The position numbers and the translations under genes are program-made. A stretch of DNA of 64,000 bases from Prevotella sp. CAG:732 (lineage in GTDB: Bacteria > Bacteroidota > Bacteroidia > Bacteroidales > Bacteroidaceae). The DNA lies in contig FR893244.1 in assembly GCA_000436035.1 (NCBI GenBank), forward strand, positions 8,167 through 72,166. Direction: 5' to 3'. Positions 51,872-60,570 of this stretch are shown piece by piece. Below the pieces are notes generated by a model. That model was not told the origin of the DNA and searched no databases. It saw only the letters and a list, made by a program, of their open reading frames with translations. How positions within the stretch are numbered: the first letter of the stretch is position 1; the number at the start of each line of letters is the position of its first letter.

Positions 51872-52781
51872 AGTATCTCGGACGTCGCTTCACCTCTGTA
51901 TATATCTTGCCAATATATACACCTGTGATGCCGACACCGGTGGTGATGATGCCACCGATAAACCAAAGTGACACCAGCATGGAAGTCCATCCCTGGATGG
52001 TCTTCCCTTGGAAGTGCTCCACCAGTGCGAAAATAATCATGATGATGGCTACCAAGGTCATCGCCAATCCCATGAAGGTGATGAAACGTAGGGGAGCCAC
52101 GGAGAAGGACGTGATACCATCGATGCTGAAACTGAGCATCTTTGTGAGCGGATATTTGCTCTCGCCTGCCTCACGAGCCTTACGGTCGTAATAGACGAAT
52201 CCCTCACGGAAACCCAGTTGGCGAACGATGGCTCGAAGGAAGAGGTTGCGCTCTGGATATTGCATCAACGCCTTCAGCGTGCGATTGGTCATCATACGGA
52301 AGTCGGCATGATTATACACCACCTCCTTATCCACGCTCTGCATCAACTTATAGAAAGCCTGGGCGGTGAAACGCTTGAAGAAAGTATCCGTCTTGCGCTC
52401 CTTCCGCACGCCATAGATGATGTCCTTACCTTCCTGCACCTGTTTCACCATATCCACAATGACATTCTCGTCATCCTGTAAGTCAGCATCGATGCTCACC
52501 ATGGCATCGCAATGATCGACCGAAGCCTCCATACCTGCCCAGAGGGCATTTTGGTGTCCTCGGTTGTGGGAGAGTTTGATTCCCTTCACATAGGAGTGCT
52601 TCTCAGCCGCCTCCTTGATGAGTTGCCAAGTTGTGTCACGGCTACCGTCATCCACGAGGAGCAAAGCCGTCTCAGCCCCCGTCTCTTGCTTGATGCGTAC
52701 CACAAGATTGCCCAAGACTTCCAGGGTCTTCGGCAATACCTCTTGCTCATTATAACATGGAATTACGATATTTATCCTCAT
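51852..52781 (-). CDS. GtrB/ArnC-like polyprenyl-phosphate glycosyltransferase (GT2)
   Basis: This 309-residue protein has a GT2 catalytic domain ('INIVIPCYNEQEVLPKTLEV', 'ALLLVDDGSRDTTWQLIKEA', 'AMVSIDADLQDDENVIVDMV') and the 'GFVYYDRKAREAGESKYPL' segment of DPM1-like enzymes. Two C-terminal transmembrane helices follow ('FITFMGLAMTLVAIIMIIFA' and 'LVSLWFIGGIITTGVGITGV'). This is the layout of GtrB and ArnC, which load a sugar onto undecaprenyl phosphate on the cytosolic face. Its likely partner is the ArnT-like enzyme with which it overlaps tail to tail by 20 bp. No promoter was recognised in the 115-bp gap upstream. Confidence 0.88.
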   Translation of the reverse strand: MRINIVIPCYNEQEVLPKTLEVLGNLVVRIKQETGAETALLLVDDGSRDTTWQLIKEAAEKHSYVKGIKLSHNRGHQNALWAGMEASVDHCDAMVSIDADLQDDENVIVDMVKQVQEGKDIIYGVRKERKTDTFFKRFTAQAFYKLMQSVDKEVVYNHADFRMMTNRTLKALMQYPERNLFLRAIVRQLGFREGFVYYDRKAREAGESKYPLTKMLSFSIDGITSFSVAPLRFITFMGLAMTLVAIIMIIFALVEHFQGKTIQGWTSMLVSLWFIGGIITTGVGITGVYIGKIYTEVKRRPRYFIEERV

Positions 52782-52896
52782 CTTCTCGTTGAATCTTTAC
52801 ATCATTCGTTTTATTATTAACGCAAGAACTTCCATTATCTTGCATTGTATCGGCATTTTGTTTACAAAAACACCCTTTGAGTTTGCAGGAAGCCGC

Positions 52897-54870
52897 TTAC
52901 CACTTCCACTTCAGTTGAAGTTCCAAGTCTGACTGGCAGGAGCCATTGATTTGCTGCAAGCCAGAGGAGATATGATTGCGATCGAAATATTGAGTCATCG
53001 CCCACTTGCAAGCCAGCAGCCAGTGACTGCCGACATCCACCTTCGCCAAGAGCGCACATCGGATGCCCTCACCGAAATAACTCCCGAAACTCATCGTATA
53101 GAGCATTCCCGGTTCCAAGGCATACACCCGACTATCATAATCGCTCGTATGAAAATACCCCATTGAGGCTTGAAGTCTCAGCCATCTGTAGCGATAGGCG
53201 AAAGCCTCACTCGCCATATAGCCCCGACTGCCCGACAGCCAAGTGGCATCCACCTGCGTCTTGCTGCTCCACGCACTTCGATTCATGCGCAGATATAGGC
53301 GAGCACGCTGCGTGGTGGCTTCGTTCTTCCACTTGTATTGATACCGAGCACCCATACTGATGAAACTAGATAGTTGACAGACGGCACTCACCAGATAATC
53401 CATGGCATAGGTACTCCCAGTCGTATGATATTTCGGCCAAGCGAAGTAAGCCACATCACCATATGCCTCCACCATCCACTTGGCAGAAGGTGTCCATCTC
53501 ATACCGACATAGCCACCACTCTCATCCTGCACATCACTGCCAGCCTTGAAACTATTACTGTACATTGCATAGTAGCGGTAAGGATAGAAGCGATAGAGAG
53601 CCAGAAGCGACCATTTCTCCGAGAAGAGATAGCTCATACTGTTGACGGTCGCCACCACACCACAATCGCCCGTAGCCGTCTCTCCTTGCATCGTGAGCCG
53701 ATGAGAGACATAACCATAGTCAACGCTCATGTTCCAAAACGATTTCCCTTCGGGGGCGAAGCGCTTATATAGTTGCGACTTGTCGGGATATAGCGGAAGC
53801 GAATAGGAATAAAAGATACCCGTCGCCCCGACATGAAACCCCTTAAAAGAATAATGCAAGTTACCACCTGCCAAGAAGGCCTTCGCCGCCCCTTGCTTCC
53901 CTATCTCCTGTTCCGTGCGATGCAAACCAGACGTCTGAATGGTAGAGATGGAATCGCTCTTGACGGTGGCATCGATGGTGCGATAAGACACGAAGACACT
54001 CACATCGAGCCCTTTGGCGACATTCAAGGTTGCCGCAGCCCCTTGCAGATAGTTGGCAGAGGAACGAGAGGAATGCACACGGATGGAGGTTCCCATCCTA
54101 CCTAGGGAAGACAAAGCCGAGAGCTTGCCGAAGCCGAAGTCATTGTTCAATATCAGTCCCATGCCTTCGCTGAGTCGGTATCTGCCCAAGGTGATGTTCT
54201 TCCATCTCCCCCATTTCTTCACTTGCAGATAGAAGGAATAGAAATCATATCCCCACTTGTTCTTGCCGGCGAAGAATGGCTCTCCTGCATCTTGCGAAGC
54301 CAAGAAGCCCCATTTCACGTAGTCGCTCCTTCGAAACTGATACCTCAGCCAGTGCTTCAGTGGATACCCCATATAGCCCTCCACGTCACCCTTTCGCTGA
54401 TAAAAAGGAATCTTGACATCCGCCACCGCCTCGTGCTTGCCATACCTTATTATATTAGACAAGGAGGGGAAGGAAGGTTTCGGCACCTCCCCAGCATAGA
54501 CGAAGCACGACAAGAGTTGACGCTGATACCAGTTGATGGACTCAATCATCGCCAACTCGCCCAGACTTTTCATTTCCCCATACTGATAGACATAGGCTTG
54601 AATATCCTCCACCTGCCCAGCCGAAAGAAAGGGAAATTGCTCCAGTTCCTCCCTCGTGGCAGTATTGATATTCAAGGGATGCTCAGCATATTCCTCCAGC
54701 ACCGCCTCATAGTCCTCCCAAGCCACGCTCTCGTAATCCTCCATCTCGCTGAGTTGTTCGAGATATGGCTGCCAAGGTCGCTGCTCTATATTTTGAGCAT
54801 TCATCACCTGAGCGCCGCCTATCCAAAGCAGCACTCCCATCATTCTCCGATAAGATAAAAGTCTATTCAT
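52897..54870 (-). CDS. Helix-hairpin-helix outer-membrane beta-barrel protein
   Basis: This 657-residue protein has a signal peptide ('LLWIGGAQVMNA-QN'). An N-terminal helix-hairpin-helix domain at about residues 60-125 has 'HPLNINTATREELEQFPFLS' and 'GELAMIESINWYQRQLLSCF'. A long region with alternating aromatic beta-strands and a C-terminal Trp follows, suggesting a membrane beta-barrel. Such ComEA-like-HHH plus barrel proteins are widespread in Bacteroidetes, and their role is not established; DNA handling at the surface is only a guess. It has its own promoter at 54936-54967 with a leader of about 60 bases. Confidence 0.75.
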   Translation of the reverse strand: MNRLLSYRRMMGVLLWIGGAQVMNAQNIEQRPWQPYLEQLSEMEDYESVAWEDYEAVLEEYAEHPLNINTATREELEQFPFLSAGQVEDIQAYVYQYGEMKSLGELAMIESINWYQRQLLSCFVYAGEVPKPSFPSLSNIIRYGKHEAVADVKIPFYQRKGDVEGYMGYPLKHWLRYQFRRSDYVKWGFLASQDAGEPFFAGKNKWGYDFYSFYLQVKKWGRWKNITLGRYRLSEGMGLILNNDFGFGKLSALSSLGRMGTSIRVHSSRSSANYLQGAAATLNVAKGLDVSVFVSYRTIDATVKSDSISTIQTSGLHRTEQEIGKQGAAKAFLAGGNLHYSFKGFHVGATGIFYSYSLPLYPDKSQLYKRFAPEGKSFWNMSVDYGYVSHRLTMQGETATGDCGVVATVNSMSYLFSEKWSLLALYRFYPYRYYAMYSNSFKAGSDVQDESGGYVGMRWTPSAKWMVEAYGDVAYFAWPKYHTTGSTYAMDYLVSAVCQLSSFISMGARYQYKWKNEATTQRARLYLRMNRSAWSSKTQVDATWLSGSRGYMASEAFAYRYRWLRLQASMGYFHTSDYDSRVYALEPGMLYTMSFGSYFGEGIRCALLAKVDVGSHWLLACKWAMTQYFDRNHISSGLQQINGSCQSDLELQLKWKW

Positions 54871-54935
54871 TGGCTTTCACATATAAATTGTCAGTCATTC
54901 TATGATTGATATGGCAATAATCGTCATATCGGGGG

Positions 54936-54967
54936 CAAAGTTACGATTATTCTCGATAACTACCAAA
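54936..54967 (-). promoter_or_regulatory. Promoter of the HHH outer-membrane protein gene
   Basis: On the minus strand TTTG (CAAA at 54964-54967), a 20-bp spacer and TAACTTTG (CAAAGTTA at 54936-54943) match the consensus exactly. It lies directly downstream of the terminator of the preceding operon. Confidence 0.82.
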
Positions 54968-54977
54968 TATTTTCCAA

Positions 54978-55020
54978 GAAAAAAGACGTACGAGCGCAAG
55001 ATAACGCCCATACGTCTTTG
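54978..55020 (-). terminator. Intrinsic terminator of the protease/LRR operon
   Basis: On the minus strand AAAGACGTA (right end at 55019) pairs with TACGTCTTT (54982-54990). The stem extends with two mismatches over GGGCG/CGCTC and is followed by TTTTTTC. It lies about 30 bp after the lipocalin-like gene stop. Confidence 0.85.
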
Positions 55021-55051
55021 TATATTGATTCTCAAATGAGTCGAGAGATGA

Positions 55052-55540
55052 TTACTCGATGTCGCTTGCCTCCTTGATAATGTCGGAAGGCACAGCATCG
55101 CAACGCTCATAGCGACATACATCGCTAGCATCATCCTTGGCAGTCCAAATCATAGAACCACTTGCATAGAGGTTGGTTACGATGTAAGACTGATTCCAAT
55201 CACCCAGGTTGTAATCGTAACTGCCACTCACTACATAACCCAAGTATGGGTCTTGTTCTACCTTGAAACTACCTGTGGTATGAACGGCATAGATACTGTT
55301 GAGGTTGTCGTACATCTCCATGGTGTTGTCACGACGATGGAAAATCACGTAGCAGTAGGTTCCCTCTGGCATCGGCTGACCATTGTTCCAAGCAATCATC
55401 TTCCAAACACCATTCAGGTTGGCTGGTGTCACAGCCAAAGACTGCTCCTTTGGCTCATCATCATCGCTGCTGCAAGATACAAAACCTGTCGTGAGAAGCA
55501 AGGCTGCCAACAAGGTGAAAAGTTTAATTATATGTTTCAT
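55052..55540 (-). CDS. Lipocalin-like lipoprotein
   Basis: This 162-residue lipoprotein has the signal 'LFTLLAALLLTTGFVSC' (lipobox Gly-Phe-Val-Ser-Cys, loosely) followed by 'SSDDDEPKEQ'. Its domain, with 'ANLNGVWKMIAWNNGQPMPE', 'YCYVIFHRRDNTMEMYDN' and 'TTGSFKVEQDPYLGYVVSGS', resembles the small lipocalin-like domains of Bacteroidetes lipoproteins (Gly-x-Trp near the start). The ligand is unknown. It is the last gene of the operon, 14 bp after the DUF1573 gene and just before a strong terminator. Confidence 0.75.
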   Translation of the reverse strand: MKHIIKLFTLLAALLLTTGFVSCSSDDDEPKEQSLAVTPANLNGVWKMIAWNNGQPMPEGTYCYVIFHRRDNTMEMYDNLNSIYAVHTTGSFKVEQDPYLGYVVSGSYDYNLGDWNQSYIVTNLYASGSMIWTAKDDASDVCRYERCDAVPSDIIKEASDIE

Positions 55541-55554
55541 ATCATTGATTCTTT

Positions 55555-56298
55555 TTAATTGTTACGGTTCACACTCACCGTGATGGTGCGGTCGGAAGGC
55601 TTGGCATCCACGCCCTCCAAGATAATCGGGAAGGTGAAGTCGGGCTTCATCATCGGCGGTATTCTATCCACGAGAAGCGTAATGACCAAATCAGCCTCAT
55701 CGCCTGGTTCTATCACCTCTGGCTCTGTCTTGACCTGAGCATACTGAGGAAGTACCAAACTCGTGATATGCAAGGCTTTCTTGCCACTATTGCCACAGAG
55801 GATGCGAGCAGCAGGTTGGGTGCCTGCTTTCACTTCCTTGAAGGCGACCATGTTTTGCTTCAATCGCAAGTCGCCCATCTGATAGCGGAAGCGATACCAA
55901 ACATCGGCACTAGGAAGCACCATGCCATGCAACCCAATCTTCAAAACCCCTTTTTCTTTCAGATAAATGAAAGCCCTTGTGTCAATGGTACCAGGATAGC
56001 CGTTGGGAGTGAACGTGAGTTCTATCTTACAACTATCTCCTGGCTGCAACTTCATCTTGTCAATGCTAGACTTGGTGCATCCACAAGTGGTCTGTATGCG
56101 AGCGATCTCTTGCACCCTGCCACTCACGTTCCTGCCCACAAAGGTATAGGTACGTGGAGCATCATCCTCGGTCATCGTCCCTGCCTCGATGACCTGCTGG
56201 TCAAACTTCAGCAAGCCTTCATTTCTAGACTCTTGCGCCCGACTTGGCAGCACAACCATCGAGAAAAGGACGATGATGAATGTGATTATCTGTTTCAT
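55555..56298 (-). CDS. Secreted DUF1573 protein
   Basis: This 247-residue protein starts at the ATG at 56298 (MKQIITFIIVLFSMVVLPSR), which gives a signal peptide; an earlier ATG at 56340 would overlap the protease gene. It has the DUF1573 hallmark 'ARIQTTCGCTKSSIDKMKLQ' preceded by 'TYTFVGRNVSGR', then an Ig-like fold and a second similar domain ('ILCGNSGKKALHITSLVLPQ'). DUF1573 domains are ASPM/SPD2/Hydin-like Ig folds, common in exported Bacteroidetes proteins and of unknown function. It lies 32 bp downstream of the protease gene, in the same operon. Confidence 0.85.
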   Translation of the reverse strand: MKQIITFIIVLFSMVVLPSRAQESRNEGLLKFDQQVIEAGTMTEDDAPRTYTFVGRNVSGRVQEIARIQTTCGCTKSSIDKMKLQPGDSCKIELTFTPNGYPGTIDTRAFIYLKEKGVLKIGLHGMVLPSADVWYRFRYQMGDLRLKQNMVAFKEVKAGTQPAARILCGNSGKKALHITSLVLPQYAQVKTEPEVIEPGDEADLVITLLVDRIPPMMKPDFTFPIILEGVDAKPSDRTITVSVNRNN

Positions 56299-56330
56299 CT
56301 CAGTAATGATTTCACTGAATTCAGTAATGA

Positions 56331-58418
56331 TTACATCCAACCGTTGTTGTTAGCCTTCTTACGTACCGTGATGGTAGCAGTCTGTTGGGTTCCACCGGCA
56401 GCGGTCACCGTCAAGGTAGTGCTACCTACAGACAAGCCTTTCACTACCAATGTCGTGCCCTCTACAGAAGCAGAAGCCACGTTGGCATCAGCCACAGCCA
56501 CGGTATAAGTCTGACTGCCACCCTCGAAGTAGCTAGCGAGATTCAAGGAAGTCGATTTCTCGGTTGCCACATAGATGTTAGGCAACTTCATATCCGAGCT
56601 ATATTCCTTACCCTCTACTCCTTGGAGGAGCTTGGCTGCATCTATCAAACCTGTACCCATCTTGCCGATGTACTTAGACAAATCCATGATGTCAGGAGAA
56701 GCACCCACGGTAGTATGGTTCATGTAATAAGTCTTGGTTGCACCATTTCCATAGTAGCCATCCAAGTCCTTCACCGACTTCTTCATCAAGCTAACGAAAT
56801 CGGCAGCACGATAGTGACGATGCTGTTTGACAGCATAAGCCAAGCCCAAGGCAGCGACACCCGATACATGAGGACAAGCCATGGAAGTACCCTCCATATA
56901 AGCATAGGCAGGCTTGCCATTCTGAATCATAGTAGAAAGCACTGCGCCCTTAGCCTTACTGGTCTCACCCCAATACTCCTCGTCGGTCTCACCTATCTTA
57001 CTATAGTACTCCAAGTCACCACCCGGAGCACTCAAGGTAACGAGTGAGCCATAGTCTGTATAGCAAGCTGGTGTATAGTCTGCAGCAAGAGATGCTACGC
57101 AAACGCACTTGGAGTAAGCACCAGGGAACGCAGGATTGCCTGCATACTCATTACCGGCTGCGAAGACAGGAATACCTCCATCGATGACACCATTAGGAGA
57201 ACCTGCATTGTGGATGAAGTAATCCAAAGCCTCCTTCTCCAAAGGATAGGTCTCTGCCCACTCCTTCTCGGTAGCAGGACCTGGGGTATAGCCATCTACC
57301 TCGCTAGACTCAGAAGAGTTGTAACCCCAACTGCACTGCAAGATGACAGCACCATTGTCGGCAGCATACTTGATGGCTCTTGCCTCACCTGCCAAGGTCA
57401 CACTGCTCTGACCAGAGAATACCTGGCAAGACATAATCTTGACACCAGAGTTAGGAGTTCCATCACCACCTGCGATACCACTCACACCTCTGCCATTGTT
57501 ATTGACTGCTGCGATGGTACCTGCCACGTGAGTTCCGTGACCTGTATCCTCGCTAGCCGTCCAAGAGATATTTCCGTTATCATCGACGAAGTTGTATCCG
57601 TGCAAGTCACCCTCGTAACCATTGCCATCGCCATCGGTCTTGGCACCTTGGGTCGTCTCACCTGGATTGTTCCACATATTGGCAGCCAAGTCTGGGTGAG
57701 AATACATCACACCCTCATCGAGCACTGCCACGATGATAGATGGATCACCAGTACACTTCTTCCAAGCCTCAGCGGCATTGACATCACAACCTGCCTGAGC
57801 GGTAGCCTTGTTGTCGTTCAACTTCTCGAAGTCATAGTTGCCCTCGCCCAAGTTGCGGTAGTGCCACTGATAAGCGAAACCAGGGTCATTAGGTTCACCA
57901 TTGTCTAAGGAACGAGTAGCCTTCGACTGAAGCGCACTCTCGTTGAGGTAGATGCGCTTGGAGCTCTTGTTGTAAGCACGCTGGATATGTCCATTGGTCT
58001 GCACCTTGGAGATCTCACCCAACTGCTTGAGTCGCTCGGCAGCAGCCTTCAAGTCGGTGCCCTTGTCAAACTTGACGGTGTACCACAAGTGCAAGCCTGC
58101 TTCACGAGTACGAGCCTCGTTCTTGGCATCTACTGGGAAGACACGCTTGAAGCTATAGCTACCCAAGATGTCGAGCACCTCATCGGTAGAAGGGATGCCG
58201 GAGCGAGTGCCTACTGCAGCACGAGTCATCGTGCTCTGTGCCTGGTCGAGAATGTCGCTCATCTCAGGATTGAACTTGATCAACAACTCACCCTCGGTAG
58301 CATCAGCAGGGATGGTGATGTCGGTCTTTCCCTCAGACGAGTCGATGCCCGACAGGTTGTCTGCACAACCTGTCAAAGCTAAAGCGACCATTGCTATATA
58401 GAAAAACTTTTTCTTCAT
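56331..58418 (-). CDS. Subtilisin-like (S8) serine protease, lipoprotein with Big2-type C-terminus
   Basis: This 695-residue lipoprotein has the lipobox 'ALTGC'. A propeptide-like region (about 20-185) comes before the S8 catalytic domain. The triad is intact: D234 in 'IIVAVLDEGVMYSHPDL', H294 in 'DTGHGTHVAGTIAAV', S512 in 'MEGTSMACPHVSGVAALG', with the oxyanion Asn in 'PVFAAGNEYAG'. Residues about 615-690 form a bacterial Ig-like (Big2) domain ('ASVEGTTLVVKGLSVGSTTL'). It is probably anchored on the cell surface or in the periplasm and cleaves proteins. In an operon with two LRR/BACON lipoproteins and a DUF1573 protein, it may process those partners or host proteins. The target is unknown. 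Confidence 0.95.
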   Translation of the reverse strand: MKKKFFYIAMVALALTGCADNLSGIDSSEGKTDITIPADATEGELLIKFNPEMSDILDQAQSTMTRAAVGTRSGIPSTDEVLDILGSYSFKRVFPVDAKNEARTREAGLHLWYTVKFDKGTDLKAAAERLKQLGEISKVQTNGHIQRAYNKSSKRIYLNESALQSKATRSLDNGEPNDPGFAYQWHYRNLGEGNYDFEKLNDNKATAQAGCDVNAAEAWKKCTGDPSIIVAVLDEGVMYSHPDLAANMWNNPGETTQGAKTDGDGNGYEGDLHGYNFVDDNGNISWTASEDTGHGTHVAGTIAAVNNNGRGVSGIAGGDGTPNSGVKIMSCQVFSGQSSVTLAGEARAIKYAADNGAVILQCSWGYNSSESSEVDGYTPGPATEKEWAETYPLEKEALDYFIHNAGSPNGVIDGGIPVFAAGNEYAGNPAFPGAYSKCVCVASLAADYTPACYTDYGSLVTLSAPGGDLEYYSKIGETDEEYWGETSKAKGAVLSTMIQNGKPAYAYMEGTSMACPHVSGVAALGLAYAVKQHRHYRAADFVSLMKKSVKDLDGYYGNGATKTYYMNHTTVGASPDIMDLSKYIGKMGTGLIDAAKLLQGVEGKEYSSDMKLPNIYVATEKSTSLNLASYFEGGSQTYTVAVADANVASASVEGTTLVVKGLSVGSTTLTVTAAGGTQQTATITVRKKANNNGWM

Positions 58419-58486
58419 TGTTTGCTTCTATATGTTATGAATATTCTTATTATAATCATCAGATCAGTACCATTCTTCTACGATAC

Positions 58487-60550
58487 TTATCTTCTTGCCT
58501 GACGGCTTCTCTTATACTTGGCGAGAACAGCAGCTTCCGTAGCATCATCTACATCGCCAGCGGCAACGTAAGTACGATAGTACAATGGATATGCCACGCC
58601 TGGAACTTCCCACTTGGTACCAGGGTCGCTGGTTCCATAATAGTAGTCGTAGCTGTAACTATCTTCCGTCAAGTCGGAGAAGCCTGCGTTGGCACCTGTG
58701 GTACTCTTGCCTCGTCCCTGCTGGTTGAACACCATGATGGCAGGGCTCCACTCCACCAAGTGTGGATGGAAGAGCAACCACTTTGGCACACGACCGGTCA
58801 GGAAGTTGAGGTTGAGCGTCAGAGAACGGCAGTTTGGCAATACACGTGGCACACTCATCGGATAGACATCCTCATAGAGCACGGTGCCATCCTTGCGCTT
58901 GCAAGTAACAGGGTTGTCCCACTGAGAGAGCAACCACTTACAGGTATCGCCCACCAACTTGTCGAGATACTGAGACTTATCGGTAGAGAAGTCGGACGCA
59001 TTATAGCGTGTTCGCTTGCCTGCAGCTTCCAATGCCACATCCATCTCGTCATCGGTAGGAAGTTCGCCCTCCAAGTAGCAGTAAGACAACTCCAGGGCAT
59101 TCAACTTATCCCAAGTGAGGAGCTTCAAGAGTGCTTGACGGTCGGAAGTGCCAGCACTGATGTTGCCATAGAGACCGATAGGATTGCCATTATAGACGAG
59201 GTTGCCATCACTGTTTCTATCCAGTCCGCTGAGGTCGATACATACATCGTTACGACGCTGAGCATAGATAATCAAGTTGCGCAAGTGAGGGAAATTCTCC
59301 TCGTTTACAACATCTGTAATGTCTGAGAGCTTGTTGAAGTTGTTACTTACGAGATTGAGTGTCTCCAAGGTATTGCCCAACTTCTTGAAGTTGCTTGGCA
59401 GATGAGTCAAGCCATATGCCTGAACGGTCAAGCTCTTGAGATAAGGCAACTCGCAGATGTCCTCGCCCAACTCTACCTCACGTATCTGGTTGTTGGCGTT
59501 ACTGGTCACTGCAAATGACTCCAAGTACTTCAAGTTGCGCACCTCCTTAGGAAGGCTCTCGCCAGCCTGGAGATTAATCATGCTGAACTGAACACTTCTG
59601 ACACGACCCAACGCCTGTGGATGTGCTTTCACGAAAGCATCGGTAGCCTCCCAGAGAGTCACGCTAGTCCAGTTGCGCATATTGTCGCTAGTCTCGATGC
59701 TGTACATACTGCTCAACTTCTGGTTGATCATGATGACAGAGAGAGAGTCACCGGCACGGTTGTCCTCTATCTTAGGAGCCGCCTTCTGACGAACGGTCAG
59801 CACCACGTCGCCTGTTGGATTACCATCGGCATCGACCAACTGTACATTAGGGTCGGTAGGAACCAAGTGAACCTTAGCCACACGAACAGCAGGAACCACA
59901 TTCATCGCCCAACGGAAGGTGAACTTCACGCTACGAGGACGATCCTTGCGGTCGAGCACGATACCGAGATTGGTACCCGTGAGCTTATCCTCATCCTTGC
60001 TGTTGAGCAACCAGCCCTCACGCTCGCTCTCGTTTTCAGCCAACTCGGCATCTGTCAAGTCACCCTCGAAAGAGTAGTCGATGCTACCTATTTTACAAGG
60101 TATATTGGCAGAAATCAAACTCTCAAAAGTACGCTCATCATACGTACCGGAGTTTTCGATTTCTACCGTTGGCTCCTTGATATCAATCTGCTTACCAAAG
60201 CCGAACTGCACAACAGATACGGTGCGACGCTGACCATTGCTTCCCAAGAAAGCGACATCGGTGGTACGACGACCAGACATCAAAGTCGTGTCTATCTTCA
60301 CGGTACCGGTAGTAGAACCGACACCATTGGCAGGAGTCAACATCAACCAAGGCTCAGAGACGCTAGCCACCCAGTCTTGTGATGCAGAGATAGCGAGTTG
60401 CTCGCTACCACCTGCAGGCCCCATCGTGATTTCCTCCTTGTCGATGGCCAAGCCACCAGGAATATTCACATCATCGTCATCGCTACAGGATGCTGCTAGC
60501 AAACCTGCACCGAGAGCGAGGAGGCATATAAACTTATTCTTATATTTCAT
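58487..60550 (-). CDS. BACON-domain lipoprotein with leucine-rich repeats
   Basis: This 687-residue protein starts at the ATG at 60550 (MKYKNKFICLLALGAGLLAA), with lipobox 'LLAASC' and a 'SDDDD' +2 region that suggests surface export. A BACON domain occupies about residues 35-115 ('QDWVASVSEPWLMLTPANGV'). A second beta-sandwich segment follows, then leucine-rich repeat-like sequence at about 370-520 ('ELPYLKSLTVQAYGLTHLPS', 'KLGNTLETLNLVSNNFNKLS'). It is probably a surface binding protein. It follows the larger LRR gene by 20 bp. I do not recognise a more specific family. Confidence 0.8.
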   Translation of the reverse strand: MKYKNKFICLLALGAGLLAASCSDDDDVNIPGGLAIDKEEITMGPAGGSEQLAISASQDWVASVSEPWLMLTPANGVGSTTGTVKIDTTLMSGRRTTDVAFLGSNGQRRTVSVVQFGFGKQIDIKEPTVEIENSGTYDERTFESLISANIPCKIGSIDYSFEGDLTDAELAENESEREGWLLNSKDEDKLTGTNLGIVLDRKDRPRSVKFTFRWAMNVVPAVRVAKVHLVPTDPNVQLVDADGNPTGDVVLTVRQKAAPKIEDNRAGDSLSVIMINQKLSSMYSIETSDNMRNWTSVTLWEATDAFVKAHPQALGRVRSVQFSMINLQAGESLPKEVRNLKYLESFAVTSNANNQIREVELGEDICELPYLKSLTVQAYGLTHLPSNFKKLGNTLETLNLVSNNFNKLSDITDVVNEENFPHLRNLIIYAQRRNDVCIDLSGLDRNSDGNLVYNGNPIGLYGNISAGTSDRQALLKLLTWDKLNALELSYCYLEGELPTDDEMDVALEAAGKRTRYNASDFSTDKSQYLDKLVGDTCKWLLSQWDNPVTCKRKDGTVLYEDVYPMSVPRVLPNCRSLTLNLNFLTGRVPKWLLFHPHLVEWSPAIMVFNQQGRGKSTTGANAGFSDLTEDSYSYDYYYGTSDPGTKWEVPGVAYPLYYRTYVAAGDVDDATEAAVLAKYKRSRQARR

Positions 60551-60570
60551 TGTTACAACTTTCTGATGAA